Source: Cognataquiflexum nitidum
GTDB lineage: Bacteria > Bacteroidota > Bacteroidia > Cytophagales > Cyclobacteriaceae
Assembly (NCBI RefSeq): GCF_022538055.1
Contig: NZ_JAKZAM010000011.1
Span: forward strand, 1 to 64,000
DNA length: 64,000 nt
Direction: 5' to 3'
This document shows, one piece after another, positions 45,301 to 54,701 of the stretch. The stretch's first letter is position 1; each line of letters starts with the position of its first letter. A program made the position numbers and the translations under genes. Under the pieces are notes generated by a model. That model was given only the letters and a program-made list of their open reading frames with translations, was not told the DNA's origin and did not search any database.

Positions 45301-46224
45301 CTATCGGTGGTCATCCTCTTCATTCAGTATATTGACATAGCTGTCATAGCGGTAAGGATGGATAAATCCTTCTTCGAGTTTTTGAAGGACCACACATCCC
45401 GGTTCGTTGAGGTGCTGACAGTTGTTGTACCGGCACTGACCGAGGTACTTCCTAAACTCCGGAAAATAGTGGGACAATTCAAATTCATCAATGTCCAAAA
45501 TCCCAAATTCCTTGATCCCGGGAGTATCGATCAGGTAGCCTCCACCTTCGATTTCAAACATTTCGGCAAAGGTGGTTGTGTGTACTCCTTTGGCACTGAA
45601 TCTTGAAATCTCTTTGGTAGCCTGTACTGCCTCAGGGACAATTTTATTGAGCAAAGTAGATTTGCCCACACCGGAGTGGCCGGAGAGCAAGGTCGTTTTT
45701 CCCTTAAGCAACGGCAGGAATTGTTCCTGCAATACAGTACTGTTCAAAGCCGAAATCTCATATACCGGATAACCCAAGGGCACATAAATGTCCTTGATGT
45801 CCTGCAGGTATTCCATGTCTTTGTCCTTGTAAGTAATATCCATTTTATTGACCAAAATGGAAGTAGGAATCCTGAAACTCTCAGTGCTGACCAAAAACCG
45901 GTCTATAAATCCCAACGAAGTCCTCGGATTCTTCAGTGTGATGATTAGGAAAGCCTGGTCAATATTGGAAGCGATGATATGTGAAAAATGGTTTTTTCGG
46001 GTGGATTTACGGATAATGTAATTTTCCCGGGGAAGGATGTCTGTGATGACAGAGGAAGGTTGGTCGGCTTCCTGCTCAAGGAGAACATAATCACCGACTG
46101 AAATAGGATTGGTCAACTTGAGGTCATCCTGCTTGAATTTGCCACGGAGCCGCGCATTAAAGAGACCTTTTTCAGTTTTGACCGTGTACCAGCTTCCCGT
46201 GGATTTGAGGATCCTTCCTTTCAT
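45301..46224 (-). CDS. rsgA: Ribosome small-subunit-dependent GTPase RsgA
   Basis: 307 aa. Circularly permuted GTPase: N-terminal OB fold (RILKSTGSWYTVKTEKG), NKMD-type G4 in ILVNKMDITY, then G1 GHSGVGKSTLLN and G3 DTPGIKEFG, and a C-terminal zinc site CRYNNCQHLNEPGC. It matures the 30S subunit. The start overlaps the waaA stop by 4 nt (ATGA). Confidence 0.96.
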   Translation of the reverse strand: MKGRILKSTGSWYTVKTEKGLFNARLRGKFKQDDLKLTNPISVGDYVLLEQEADQPSSVITDILPRENYIIRKSTRKNHFSHIIASNIDQAFLIITLKNPRTSLGFIDRFLVSTESFRIPTSILVNKMDITYKDKDMEYLQDIKDIYVPLGYPVYEISALNSTVLQEQFLPLLKGKTTLLSGHSGVGKSTLLNKIVPEAVQATKEISRFSAKGVHTTTFAEMFEIEGGGYLIDTPGIKEFGILDIDEFELSHYFPEFRKYLGQCRYNNCQHLNEPGCVVLQKLEEGFIHPYRYDSYVNILNEEDDHR

Positions 46225-47468
46225 GCGTGGTTGATTTTGGTGATGATGGTATCCATGATTTTTTTGGCGCTGCCGACATTGTCGCTAACAAGTTTTTCGG
46301 CAGCTTGGCAAGCTTGAAGGTAGTGGCTTTGGTCCGACAAATACAGGATTGTCTTCTCTATTTGTTTTGTGTTTGATACCGAAAACCCGCAACCGTACCC
46401 CTGACTGATGCCGGCCTCGGGAAATTTCCCTTCCTTTTTGAGTTCGCCAAAAATCACCGGAATCCTGTAAGCAATGGCTTCCAGGATATTGTGCAGCCCT
46501 TTCCCAAAAGCGCCGCCGACATAGGCTATATGCGCAAATTGGTACAGAGAAGACAACATGCCGATATTGTCTATAAACAACACATCGGCATTTTTCTGAC
46601 CCGAAATTTCAGAGTATTTCAGCGATGGCCTATCGATCTTGGATTTCCATTCTGCCAAAGTTTCAAGGTTGATATCGTGGGGTGCGACAATGAAAAAATA
46701 CTCCGGATGGGCATTGATGAAAGGAATCAGGACTTTCATGTCCTCCTCCCAAGCTGAACCAACCACCATTGTTTTCCTGCCTTTGACAAGAGATTGTATT
46801 TCTGGAAAGGACTTTGGTGCCTCCGCTATCGACTTTACCCTATCGTATCTGGTATCACCCGCGACACTCACCTGATGGAAGTCCAACCCTTCGATCAGGA
46901 TTTTGGTTTGGGTATTTTGGGTAAAAATATGATCAAATGAGGTCAGTATTTTTTTAAAGAATGTCCCATAGCCCTTGAAGTAAATCTGGTCTTCCCGCAT
47001 AGATGCCGAGAAAAGAAACAGCGGGATGTGTCTTTCTTTTGCTTCCAAGATGTGGTTTGCCCAAAGGTCGTATTTGACGAAGAAGCCGATTTTTGGATCC
47101 AAAATTCCCAAAAAATTCTTGGCATTCGTGGCCGTATCAAAAGGAAGGTAAGTGATGAAGTCCACATTTTCCTGGGGCTTCCTATTGGCTATTTCATAAC
47201 CCGAAGGACTGAAAAAACTGACTACGACTCCATATTCAGACTTTCGGTGCTTCAATTCGGCAATGACAGGTTTTGCCTGTTCATACTCTCCGAGCGAAGC
47301 CACATGAAACCAGGCAATGGGCTTAGAAAATCCCGACTTGAATGCTGTCAATCTTTCGAAAAGGTCCTTTCTGCCATCCACCAGTTTTTCAAGCTTGGCA
47401 TTGCTTCCTTTGGAGATTCCCGCCAGTTTTGAAAATGTCCTTATCGAAAAATCATACAGTGGTTTCAT
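46221..47468 (-). CDS. waaA: 3-deoxy-D-manno-octulosonic acid transferase WaaA
   Basis: 415 aa from ATG (MKPLYDFSIRTFSKL); the longer frame would need TTG. GT30 features: AWFHVASLGEYEQAKPVI, DLWANHILEAKERHIPLFL, QVSVAGDTRYDRV, VGSAWEEDM and the C-terminal YVGGAFGKGLHNILEA. Adds Kdo to lipid A precursor at the inner membrane. Translationally coupled to rsgA. Confidence 0.94.
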   Translation of the reverse strand: MKPLYDFSIRTFSKLAGISKGSNAKLEKLVDGRKDLFERLTAFKSGFSKPIAWFHVASLGEYEQAKPVIAELKHRKSEYGVVVSFFSPSGYEIANRKPQENVDFITYLPFDTATNAKNFLGILDPKIGFFVKYDLWANHILEAKERHIPLFLFSASMREDQIYFKGYGTFFKKILTSFDHIFTQNTQTKILIEGLDFHQVSVAGDTRYDRVKSIAEAPKSFPEIQSLVKGRKTMVVGSAWEEDMKVLIPFINAHPEYFFIVAPHDINLETLAEWKSKIDRPSLKYSEISGQKNADVLFIDNIGMLSSLYQFAHIAYVGGAFGKGLHNILEAIAYRIPVIFGELKKEGKFPEAGISQGYGCGFSVSNTKQIEKTILYLSDQSHYLQACQAAEKLVSDNVGSAKKIMDTIITKINHA

Positions 47469-47604
47469 GTCCCAAAAATAGGGATAAAGATTCAAATCCC
47501 CCTCAAAAGGAATTTCACCTAGATAGGGAGATTAGGGAATGAATCGGGGTTTTATTATCAATTAATTATCCATTGACGTTTAGATCGGTCGTTGAATAGT
47601 GAAA

Positions 47605-47671
47605 AACTTTTCCAAAGGTAGAACAAAGGCAAGATAATCTCTTAACGTCCAATCCGAACTTTGGAAAAGCT
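47605..47671. repeat. Long-loop hairpin element, copy 2
   Basis: CTTTTCCAAAG (47607-47617) and CTTTGGAAAAG (47659-47669) with about 41 nt between, the same arms and spacing as the element at 36793-36855. Both are followed by a TTATCTAAA-like stretch. Lies between the waaA and creD-like transcripts. Confidence 0.6.
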
Positions 47672-47711
47672 CATCGAATCCTTATTATCTAAAGGACATT
47701 AATTGCTAACC

Positions 47712-49052
47712 TTAGCTTTCTTCTGATTTTCCCAAACTCATTTTGTTCCAATCTATGTTTCTGGTAATGTACATCGTGGCCGCTAGGATGATAAACAAAC
47801 CGATGCTTCCCATCAAAAGCGCATAATCCTCCATCTGCAGCGTCACAAACAAGAACCCAAAGGAACCTAGAAGCACAGTTGCCAAAATGAGGGTGTATTT
47901 TTTTACCCTAAACAAGGACAGAGAATAAAGACAAATGGTACCTACAACAGCAATGGTGGAAATCAGGTAGGCAATATTGAAACTGACCTGTTCCGAAATG
48001 GACACCAGAAGGATATAGAAAAGACAAATCGCAAACCCTACCATCGCATATTGGAAAGGGTGGATGTTCTTTTTCCCCAATACTTCTACCAGGAAAAACA
48101 TCAGAAAAGTCAATCCTATAGTCATGAGGGCATATTTGGCAGATCGGGTGGATTTTTGGTAATCCTCCATAGGTGAAAGCAAATCCACGCCAAAGGATGC
48201 TGATTTCAGATTTTCCGCATAGGCATTGTTGGTCCATGATTGGGGATAATTCCTGTTCAATTCCAATACTTTCCATTCTGCCGTAAAACCTTCCTCAGTC
48301 AAAATTCTGCCGTTGGGCAGGAATTTTCCATCAAATTTTGGAGCGGTCCAGGAAGATTGGATTTTGACATCTGTCGTCTTTCCAGTCGGGATAAATGAAA
48401 GGTTTTTACTCCCTTTGAGCTTGAGTTGAATGGTAAAGGGGATGGATTCGCCGGCTTTGAATTCATGGTTTGGCATCGAAATACTGAATCCTGAAGGAAT
48501 TACTTTAAAAATTCCAGTGCCTGGATTGACCTGCTTTTTTTCGCCATTGACAGTAAACTGTACTTCTTCTTCAATTCCCCTGAGGTCAGTCACACCAAAA
48601 GAAACCTTGGCTTCCCCATGGTTGAATCCCACAAAATCCTTCTTGTCAAAATCATCCAACACCATGAAACTACCCTTGACAGCAAGATCGGATCTATAGA
48701 CAACTCCTTTAAAAATCCCTCTTTTGAGGATTTCAGGAAGTACTTTCCCTTCAATGCGCAGGTCTTGGGGAAGAATATGGTAATCCTCTGTAATCCGGGT
48801 TATTTTTCCGTCTTTTTCTGTTTCATAGATTATGGGAATAGAAAGGATCGGGCCGACGATTTCTTGTGATTCGGCCCATTTGGAACCGATTTCTTTGATG
48901 GCCTCGTCATTGAGAAAGGCGCGTTCGTCGATGACGGATTGGATCAGTGCTGTAGGGATCAGGAGTAGCAAACCAAGAAATGCGATTACGACCAACTTGA
49001 GCGTGACAGAATACTTGAGTGAGAGCAGGGGTTTTAGGGATGAGTTTTCCAT
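47712..49052 (-). CDS. creD: CreD-family inner-membrane protein
   Basis: 446 aa. One N-terminal membrane segment, a large periplasmic domain with SKWAESQEIVGPILSIPIIY and YHILPQDLRIEGKVLPEI, then five C-terminal membrane segments; PMEDYQKSTRSAKYALMTIG is a family hallmark. CreD affects envelope integrity in enterobacteria; its mechanism is unknown. Here it follows a winged-helix regulator gene, with an inverted-repeat operator immediately before its start that also precedes the first gene of the unit. Confidence 0.93.
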   Translation of the reverse strand: MENSSLKPLLSLKYSVTLKLVVIAFLGLLLLIPTALIQSVIDERAFLNDEAIKEIGSKWAESQEIVGPILSIPIIYETEKDGKITRITEDYHILPQDLRIEGKVLPEILKRGIFKGVVYRSDLAVKGSFMVLDDFDKKDFVGFNHGEAKVSFGVTDLRGIEEEVQFTVNGEKKQVNPGTGIFKVIPSGFSISMPNHEFKAGESIPFTIQLKLKGSKNLSFIPTGKTTDVKIQSSWTAPKFDGKFLPNGRILTEEGFTAEWKVLELNRNYPQSWTNNAYAENLKSASFGVDLLSPMEDYQKSTRSAKYALMTIGLTFLMFFLVEVLGKKNIHPFQYAMVGFAICLFYILLVSISEQVSFNIAYLISTIAVVGTICLYSLSLFRVKKYTLILATVLLGSFGFLFVTLQMEDYALLMGSIGLFIILAATMYITRNIDWNKMSLGKSEES

Positions 49053-49066
49053 GGTTGGTTTGAAAG

Positions 49067-49085
49067 TACTTTGAATTACAAAGTG
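49067..49085. promoter_or_regulatory. Operator before creD
   Basis: TACTTTG-AATTA-CAAAGTG, an inverted repeat (outermost base mismatched), 15-33 bp upstream of the creD ATG. The same ACTTTG-N5-CAAAGT pattern occurs before the first gene of the unit. Confidence 0.65.
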
Positions 49086-49100
49086 AGTGGATAAATTTTT

Positions 49101-49391
49101 TTACTTTAACAGGTTTTCTATTGCTTTGAGGTGTTTGATAAATGCTTCTTTTCCGGACTCTGTGACCATGTATTTGGTATTTGGTTTTCGGTCCACAAAT
49201 TCTTTTGTGTAGGTGATATATCCTTCTTTTTCCAAAGTTTTGAGGTGGCTTGCAAGGTTGCCGTCGGTGGCATCGAGGATTTCTTTTAGGGCATTGAAAT
49301 CCAGAAAATCATTGACCAGCAAAGCTGACATGATTCCCAACCTGAGCTTGTTTTCAAAAGCTTTGTCCAAATCCTTGAGTATGTCTTTCAC
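49101..49391 (-). CDS. Winged-helix transcriptional regulator of creD unit
   Basis: 96 aa starting at GTG, whose GTGA overlaps the stop of the upstream membrane-protein gene; longer frames would run back into that gene. The domain is a single winged helix (KLRLGIMSALLVNDFLDFNA, LKEILDATDGNLASHLKTLE, KEGYITYTKEFVDRKPNTKY), of the HTH_34/PadR-ArsR-like type. It probably binds the two ACTTTG-N5-CAAAGT sites nearby and represses the unit. No sensor domain or metal-binding cysteines. Confidence 0.88.
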   Translation of the reverse strand: MKDILKDLDKAFENKLRLGIMSALLVNDFLDFNALKEILDATDGNLASHLKTLEKEGYITYTKEFVDRKPNTKYMVTESGKEAFIKHLKAIENLLK

Positions 49392-50005
49392 GATCCGTAG
49401 CGGTAGTGCATGATGATGCCGTACACAATATGCAACAAGCCAAAACCGATTGCCCAAAACAAAAGTCCAAATCCGATAAAGTAGGCCGAAAGCAAACCGA
49501 GCGCAATTTCGATAATGCCGAGACTCCTAATTTCTTCATGGGTATATTTGGAAGCATTGACCAATGCAAGACCGTAAAAAATGAGTGTCAGCGGGGCAAT
49601 GATCCCAATAAATCCACGTGAAAGGGAAATAAGACTGAGTAAGCCCCCGGTGACCAAAGGGATGGATAAGTTGATCAGCAACCTTTTGGCTTGTGAATTC
49701 CAGACTTTTTGGTTGGCCTTTTTTGCTTTCTTGGCAGTGAAAAATACACCTGCGCCGATCGCCAGAACAAGAATCACTATACCTAGTCCAATTATTGAAG
49801 CAATGGATTCAGAACTGATTGTCACTACCTGATATCCATAAAAATCACTTTCTGTGTAAATATTCCGGTAAGCATACCAAGCTCCTGCAAGTGCAATGAT
49901 CCCGGCAGCGACTCCTGACAAACCACTGAGCGAAATAAACTTGGAAGACCTGTCCATGATCTCTTTGATCTGTCGGAGGTCTTGGATATATTTTTCTTTT
50001 TCCAT
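49388..50005 (-). CDS. Multi-pass membrane protein, first gene of creD unit
   Basis: 205 aa. A cytoplasmic N-terminal helix (KEKYIQDLRQIKEIMDRSSK) then about six membrane segments (for example SGVAAGIIALAGAWYAY, IIGLGIVILVLAIGAGVFF, LLFWAIGFGLLHIVYGI). No named domain recognised. The 4-nt overlap with the regulator and the shared operator tie it to creD; the order membrane protein, regulator, CreD recurs in Bacteroidota as far as I recall. Confidence 0.78.
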   Translation of the reverse strand: MEKEKYIQDLRQIKEIMDRSSKFISLSGLSGVAAGIIALAGAWYAYRNIYTESDFYGYQVVTISSESIASIIGLGIVILVLAIGAGVFFTAKKAKKANQKVWNSQAKRLLINLSIPLVTGGLLSLISLSRGFIGIIAPLTLIFYGLALVNASKYTHEEIRSLGIIEIALGLLSAYFIGFGLLFWAIGFGLLHIVYGIIMHYRYGS

Positions 50006-50012
50006 TTAAAAG

Positions 50013-50031
50013 TACTTTGCAATTCAAAGTA
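50013..50031. promoter_or_regulatory. Operator before creD unit
   Basis: Perfect inverted repeat TACTTTG-CAATT-CAAAGTA, 8-26 bp upstream of the membrane-protein start codon. Matches the site before creD. Confidence 0.7.
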
Positions 50032-50585
50032 AAAAAATTTTAAAATAGAAACAAAGGGTTTTAATTAGAAATGCTTTAAAATTTTTTTTCTTGGGTTTTC
50101 CCATTGTTCGCCCTTAATCGATTCCAAATTTCTCCAAATAATTTCATTTAGATAAGTAAGTATATTTTTGGGGCATTATTGTTATCTAAAATCCAAATTG
50201 TGTCAATTAACAGGTGGCCAAGGCTAGAATTAACCGTCATTATGATCCTTCAGATATCAAGGAAATTATAAAAAATTCAATTTTTAAAAAGGAATAGGGA
50301 CTCTTGTTAAGTACATCGTAATTTTTGGCATACTTTGAAGAAAAAAATGGAATTTTTTTTCAGAATTTTGTTCTGCATTTCATATCATATCATAAAATCT
50401 TCGCATTTTTATTAGGAAATATTACTATTTTAAAATGACTTTTGTAAAAAAGGTGAATCAAACAGAATAAAATTTTGAAAATTTTTAATGAAAAGTTCGA
50501 CAGAAATTATTTGATGTGATGACATCAATAAAAATTTTATAACTTGTAATTCTCTTTCACCTCGAAATTGTATAAGCCCTTTAGT
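50032..50585. other. Non-coding gap before LMW-phosphatase gene
   Basis: About 550 bp, A/T-rich, without a supportable frame, hairpin terminator or repeat. The phosphatase start is preceded only by weak ribosome-binding context. Confidence 0.6.
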
Positions 50586-51071
50586 ATGGTCAAAGTCTTG
50601 TTTATTTGTTTAGGAAATATATGTAGATCTCCCCTTGCGGAAGGTATTTTTAACCATAAGATAAAACAACAGGGACTTGAGGGGAAATTTACCAGTGACA
50701 GCTGTGGAACTTCGGATTATCACATAGGAGAATTGCCTGATGAAAGAACCCTTGCTTGTGCCCAAAATCACGAAATTCCGATTTCCCACCGTGCCCGGCA
50801 GCTCAACCGTGTAGATATTCGCGAGTTTGATTACCTCGTAGCGATGGATATGTCCAATAAAAGGAATATTCAAAATGTCATGACGAGGCACAATATCAAA
50901 CATGACCAATTGTTTTTGCTGAGGGAATTTCATCCCAATCCTGACCATATTGAAGTCCCCGATCCTTATTATGGCGGCGAGGAAGGCTTTGAGCAGGTTT
51001 ACAAAATAATCGACGAATCACTTGATCATTTTTTGGAGCGACTCAAAGTAGAGCATAACCTGTATGTTTGA
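50586..51071 (+). CDS. Low-molecular-weight protein-tyrosine-phosphatase family enzyme
   Basis: 161 aa from ATG (MVKVLFICLGN); the longer frame starts with TTG. P-loop CLGNICRSP near the N terminus and the DPYYGG Asp loop near residue 126 are intact, so it should be catalytic. It overlaps the fructosamine-kinase gene by 8 nt. In this context the likely substrate is a sugar phosphate-modified amine rather than phosphotyrosine: LMW-PTP homologues beside fructosamine kinases can act as ribulosamine/erythrulosamine 5-phosphatases. That assignment is inferred from neighbourhood. Confidence 0.92.
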   Translation: MVKVLFICLGNICRSPLAEGIFNHKIKQQGLEGKFTSDSCGTSDYHIGELPDERTLACAQNHEIPISHRARQLNRVDIREFDYLVAMDMSNKRNIQNVMTRHNIKHDQLFLLREFHPNPDHIEVPDPYYGGEEGFEQVYKIIDESLDHFLERLKVEHNLYV

Positions 51072-51939
51072 GTCAAATGGGGTTTTTGAAAGAATTCTTT
51101 TTTTAAGCTTTGGACCCTCGGTGAAATTGAAACAGGCAAGACTAATCGCGGCAGGCAATATCAATCAAGGCGTATTTTTGGAGACCTCCGGTGGCCAGTT
51201 TTTTTTGAAAACCAATTTTGAGGAATCGGAAGATATTTTCGAAAAAGAAGCTGATGGCCTGAGTATGATGCGGGCCCATTGCCCTTTAAAAATCCCGGAG
51301 GTTTATAATTTTGGTCGGGATGAATCCTACAATTTCATTTTGATGGAATGGATTGATGCTGAGAAATCAACTTCCGGTTATTGGCAGGAACTTGGTCTCG
51401 GTTTGGCACAGATGCATATGGCCACCCAAAATGATTTTGGATATAAATCTTCCAATTACATTGCTTCCATCCCGCAACAAAACCAACCCAATCCTTCTTG
51501 GCCTGACTTTTTTATCCAATCCAGATTGGATACGCTTATCGGGAGGGCATACTATGAAAGCTTGGTTGATTTGGATTTTTTGAAAAAATTCCAAAAGATT
51601 TATCCTTTGTTGGAAGATTTCTTCCCAAAAGAAAAACCTTCCCTGCTACATGGCGACCTTTGGTCGGGGAATATCATGCGGGGAAAAAACAGCATTCCGG
51701 TCTTGATCGATCCGGCTGTATATTTCGGTCATAGGGAAGTAGACCTCGCTTTTTCAAGGATGTTTGGACCTTTTGAGGAGGAGTTTTATGAAGCCTACGA
51801 CAGTTTCTTTCCTTTGGAACCGGGATTTAAAGAGCGTGTCCCTGTGTACAACCTGTACCCGCTTTTGGTACACCTGCTACTTTTTGGCAAAAGTTATTTG
51901 CCTGGAATAGAAAAAACCGTCAGCAAATTACTCAGCTAG
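51064..51939 (+). CDS. Fructosamine-3-kinase family protein
   Basis: 291 aa. Aminoglycoside-phosphotransferase-like fold: AAGNINQGVFLETSGGQFFLK, FILMEWIDAEKST, LLHGDLWSGNIM with the catalytic Asp, and VLIDPAVYFGHREVDLAFS, the FN3K hallmark. It phosphorylates ketoamines formed by glycation of protein amines, which then fall off; partner of the overlapping LMW-phosphatase. The 3' end overlaps the convergent aspartate kinase by 12 nt. Confidence 0.93.
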   Translation: MFESNGVFERILFLSFGPSVKLKQARLIAAGNINQGVFLETSGGQFFLKTNFEESEDIFEKEADGLSMMRAHCPLKIPEVYNFGRDESYNFILMEWIDAEKSTSGYWQELGLGLAQMHMATQNDFGYKSSNYIASIPQQNQPNPSWPDFFIQSRLDTLIGRAYYESLVDLDFLKKFQKIYPLLEDFFPKEKPSLLHGDLWSGNIMRGKNSIPVLIDPAVYFGHREVDLAFSRMFGPFEEEFYEAYDSFFPLEPGFKERVPVYNLYPLLVHLLLFGKSYLPGIEKTVSKLLS

Positions 51940-53202
51940 TGGCTTGATTACAATCTGAAAGGTCGTCCGCGTGACCTGTTCCAAAAGCACCTCTTTGCCC
52001 GACATCAATTCTTCCATAATTTTACGGTTGTGGTTTTTGACGGTGACGAGTTGCAGGGATTCATTGTATCTGATATCAAAATCCTTTGCCAAAGCAGCAA
52101 TCAGTTTCTCCATTTTAAAAAGCTGTTTGTCAATTACAATCGAAATACTGATAGCGGAAGTTTGCAAAAGATTGACCCTCAGTTTGAGTTTTTCGATTTC
52201 AGTATATACCTGATGGATATGGGATTCATTGATAAAGGTAAAATCCGTCACCCGGAAACTGACCAAAACCTGTGTATCCTTCACTACGATGCAGGGAACG
52301 GTATTCGGCTTGTCCACATGGTGGATTTGCGTTCCGGTTCCATCAGGATTCAAAAATGACTTGACAAAAAGCGGAATGGAAAGGTTGGCCAAAGGCTTGA
52401 TGGTCTTGGGATGGATGACCGACGCACCATAATAAGTCAACTCGGCGGCTTCCCTGTAATCCAACTCCTCAAATTTTACTGTATCGGGAAATCGCTTCGG
52501 GTCGGCATTGAGCACACCTTCCACATCTTTCCAAATGGTGACCGACTGTGAACGCAGGCTATGTGCCAAAATAGCTGCGGTAAAATCCGAACCTTCCCTT
52601 CCAAGCGTGGTGGTTTTTCCTTTATCGTCCGAACCTATAAATCCCTGCGTGATGACAGGAAACCGCTCCAACTTTGCCATCAGGTGTTTTTGGCATTGGG
52701 TGGCGGTTTTTTCCCATTTGACTTTGGCAAACCGATAATCACTGTCAGTGGAAATGATTTCCCGCGCATCTTGCCAAAGGCAAAAAATCCCTTCGGCACA
52801 TAGGTATTCCTGTACAATCCTTGAGGAAATCAGCTCCCCGAATGAAACTACCTGATCGTAATATTCATCATAATTTTCTTTGCTCAGGGGTTTTTCCAAG
52901 GTCCTGTCAAGTTGGGAGAAAAAGTTTTCGATAGCAGGAAAGATCAGGTTTTCTGGTAGGAAAAGTTCCCGGCAGATTTCAAGATGGTAGTTTTTTAATT
53001 TTGCACTTTTCTCATAGAATGGTTTGTCCTCTAATTTCAAATTCAAAAGTTCTTCCAGGGCATTGGTGGTTTTTCCCATGGCAGATACAACTACCACTGT
53101 ATGATTTCGCAATCGATTGAACAAAATTTCACGCAAGTTTTTGATAGAATTGGCATCTTTCACAGAAGCCCCGCCAAATTTGAATACAAATGTTTTTGAC
53201 AT
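51928..53202 (-). CDS. lysC: Aspartate kinase
   Basis: 424 aa. Amino-acid kinase domain with FVFKFGGASVK (the usual Thr of KFGGTSV replaced by Ala), VVVVSAMGKTTNAL, TTLGREGSDFTAAIL and DVEGVLNADPK, then ACT-like regulatory segments (about 305-424). It catalyses the first step from aspartate to lysine, threonine and methionine. Monofunctional; no dehydrogenase fused. The gene symbol is by function; paralogue type is not resolved. Confidence 0.92.
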   Translation of the reverse strand: MSKTFVFKFGGASVKDANSIKNLREILFNRLRNHTVVVVSAMGKTTNALEELLNLKLEDKPFYEKSAKLKNYHLEICRELFLPENLIFPAIENFFSQLDRTLEKPLSKENYDEYYDQVVSFGELISSRIVQEYLCAEGIFCLWQDAREIISTDSDYRFAKVKWEKTATQCQKHLMAKLERFPVITQGFIGSDDKGKTTTLGREGSDFTAAILAHSLRSQSVTIWKDVEGVLNADPKRFPDTVKFEELDYREAAELTYYGASVIHPKTIKPLANLSIPLFVKSFLNPDGTGTQIHHVDKPNTVPCIVVKDTQVLVSFRVTDFTFINESHIHQVYTEIEKLKLRVNLLQTSAISISIVIDKQLFKMEKLIAALAKDFDIRYNESLQLVTVKNHNRKIMEELMSGKEVLLEQVTRTTFQIVIKPLAE

Positions 53203-53259
53203 AAAAATTAATTTGTAATTTTAAGTATATAAACCCAATAATTGTATTTTTCTTATACT

Positions 53260-54300
53260 ATGAAAATCAAACATTACAGCCCCTCTGACTCTTCTTTGGC
53301 ATATTCTGTCGGCACCACTTTGGACCGTTTTATCAAAATGAAACAAGAGGAATTTTCCTTTGCCTCGGGTGAATTGTCCCAGCTGCTGAGAGATATTGCC
53401 CTTGCAGCCAAGATTGTAAACCGCGAAACCAATCGAGCCGGTCTGGCAAATATCGGTGGTGCATTTGGACAAACCAATGTGCAGGGTGAAGAACAGCAAA
53501 AACTCGATGTCATCGCCAATATCCGCTTTACCCGAGCGCTGACCAAAGGCGGAGAAGTCTGCGCCGTCGTGTCTGAAGAAGACGATGAAGTCATCGACTT
53601 GCAAAACGGCTCCGGCAAATATGTTGTCGCGATTGACCCTTTGGACGGTTCTTCCAATATCGATGTGAATATCTCGATCGGGACGATTTTTTCCATCTAC
53701 AGAAGAGTGACTCCTATCGGAAGTCCCATCCAACCCGAGGACATCATGCAGCCCGGCAACCAACAGGTGGCGGCAGGGTATGTACTCTATGGTTCTTCGA
53801 CTATGTTGGTTTATACGACCGAGCATGGCGTCAACGGCTTTACCTATGAACCATCGCTTGGGGAATTTTTCCTTTCGCATCCAAATATGTCTGCCCCAAA
53901 TAATGGGAATATATACAGCGTGAATGAGGGAAGTTACAACCTTTTTGAACCGGGATTAAAAGCCTATATCGAAAAATGTAAATCCAATGAATACAGCGCC
54001 AGGTATATCGGAAGCTTGGTGGCGGACTTTCACCGCAACTTGCTCAAAGGTGGCGTCTACATGTATCCTACAACTGTAAAATCCCCTAAGGGAAAACTCA
54101 GGCTACTCTATGAAGCCAATGCTTTGTCTTTTATCGCCGAACAGGCGGGAGGTATGGCAACTGATGGACACGGACGGATTTTGGATATCCAACCCACTTC
54201 CTTGCATCAGCGGACGCCTTTGTATATCGGTTCCAAAAAAATGGTGGAGGAAGTAGGGGAGTTTTTGAAAGTTGGGAAAGAAAGTGCTGTAAAGTTTTAA
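53260..54300 (+). CDS. fbp: Class I fructose-1,6-bisphosphatase
   Basis: 346 aa from ATG ([10 protein letters not shown]); a longer frame would need TTG. Motifs: [29 protein letters not shown] (metal and substrate site), [40 protein letters not shown] and [15 protein letters not shown]. Gluconeogenic enzyme. Divergent from aspartate kinase with 57 bp between starts. Confidence 0.96.
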   Translation: MKIKHYSPSDSSLAYSVGTTLDRFIKMKQEEFSFASGELSQLLRDIALAAKIVNRETNRAGLANIGGAFGQTNVQGEEQQKLDVIANIRFTRALTKGGEVCAVVSEEDDEVIDLQNGSGKYVVAIDPLDGSSNIDVNISIGTIFSIYRRVTPIGSPIQPEDIMQPGNQQVAAGYVLYGSSTMLVYTTEHGVNGFTYEPSLGEFFLSHPNMSAPNNGNIYSVNEGSYNLFEPGLKAYIEKCKSNEYSARYIGSLVADFHRNLLKGGVYMYPTTVKSPKGKLRLLYEANALSFIAEQAGGMATDGHGRILDIQPTSLHQRTPLYIGSKKMVEEVGEFLKVGKESAVKF

Positions 54301-54307
54301 AAAAAAT

Positions 54308-54613
54308 TCAACCTTCCGAATACTTCCTTCTGATTTCGGCTTTCAGGATTTGTCTTGCGACCAAGGCACTCGCAAGGTCGCAAGCCAAAGTTTCTGGATC
54401 TGATTTGTGGAGGATGGTTTTCAGTTTTTCTTCACCCAAATCCACCCTGTAGCAGATCTGAAGGAGTTTTTCGAAATCCCGGTCGAGCATGGTTTTGACC
54501 AAAGGAGTCAGCAGGGAAACCAAATCCTCCTTGGAAAATGCTCCCGCTATTGCAGGGAGTGCAAAATCCTTTTGGAGGTAATGTGCTGCTTCTGTGATCA
54601 AAGGAAGATCCAT
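54308..54613 (-). CDS. Small helical hypothetical protein
   Basis: 101 aa, predicted all-helical: MDLPLITEAAHYLQKDFALP, KEDLVSLLTPLVKTMLDRDF, CDLASALVARQILKAEIRRK. No signal or membrane segment. I do not recognise a family, but the frame is clean, begins with ATG and lies downstream of DUF5606 on the same strand with a hairpin between, so a separate transcript is likely. Confidence 0.68.
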   Translation of the reverse strand: MDLPLITEAAHYLQKDFALPAIAGAFSKEDLVSLLTPLVKTMLDRDFEKLLQICYRVDLGEEKLKTILHKSDPETLACDLASALVARQILKAEIRRKYSEG

Positions 54614-54641
54614 GGTAATTCAAAGTTTGGTATAAACAAAG

Positions 54642-54665
54642 AAAGTGGGGAAAGACCCCCACTTT
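54642..54665 (-). terminator. Terminator after DUF5606 gene
   Basis: Stem AAAGTGGGG / CCCCACTTT with a 6-nt centre; on the minus strand followed by CTTTGTTTA. About 37 bp past the DUF5606 stop. Confidence 0.65.
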
Positions 54666-54701
54666 TATTCTAAGATTTGAACCTCAATATTTTGATTAAA
54701 A

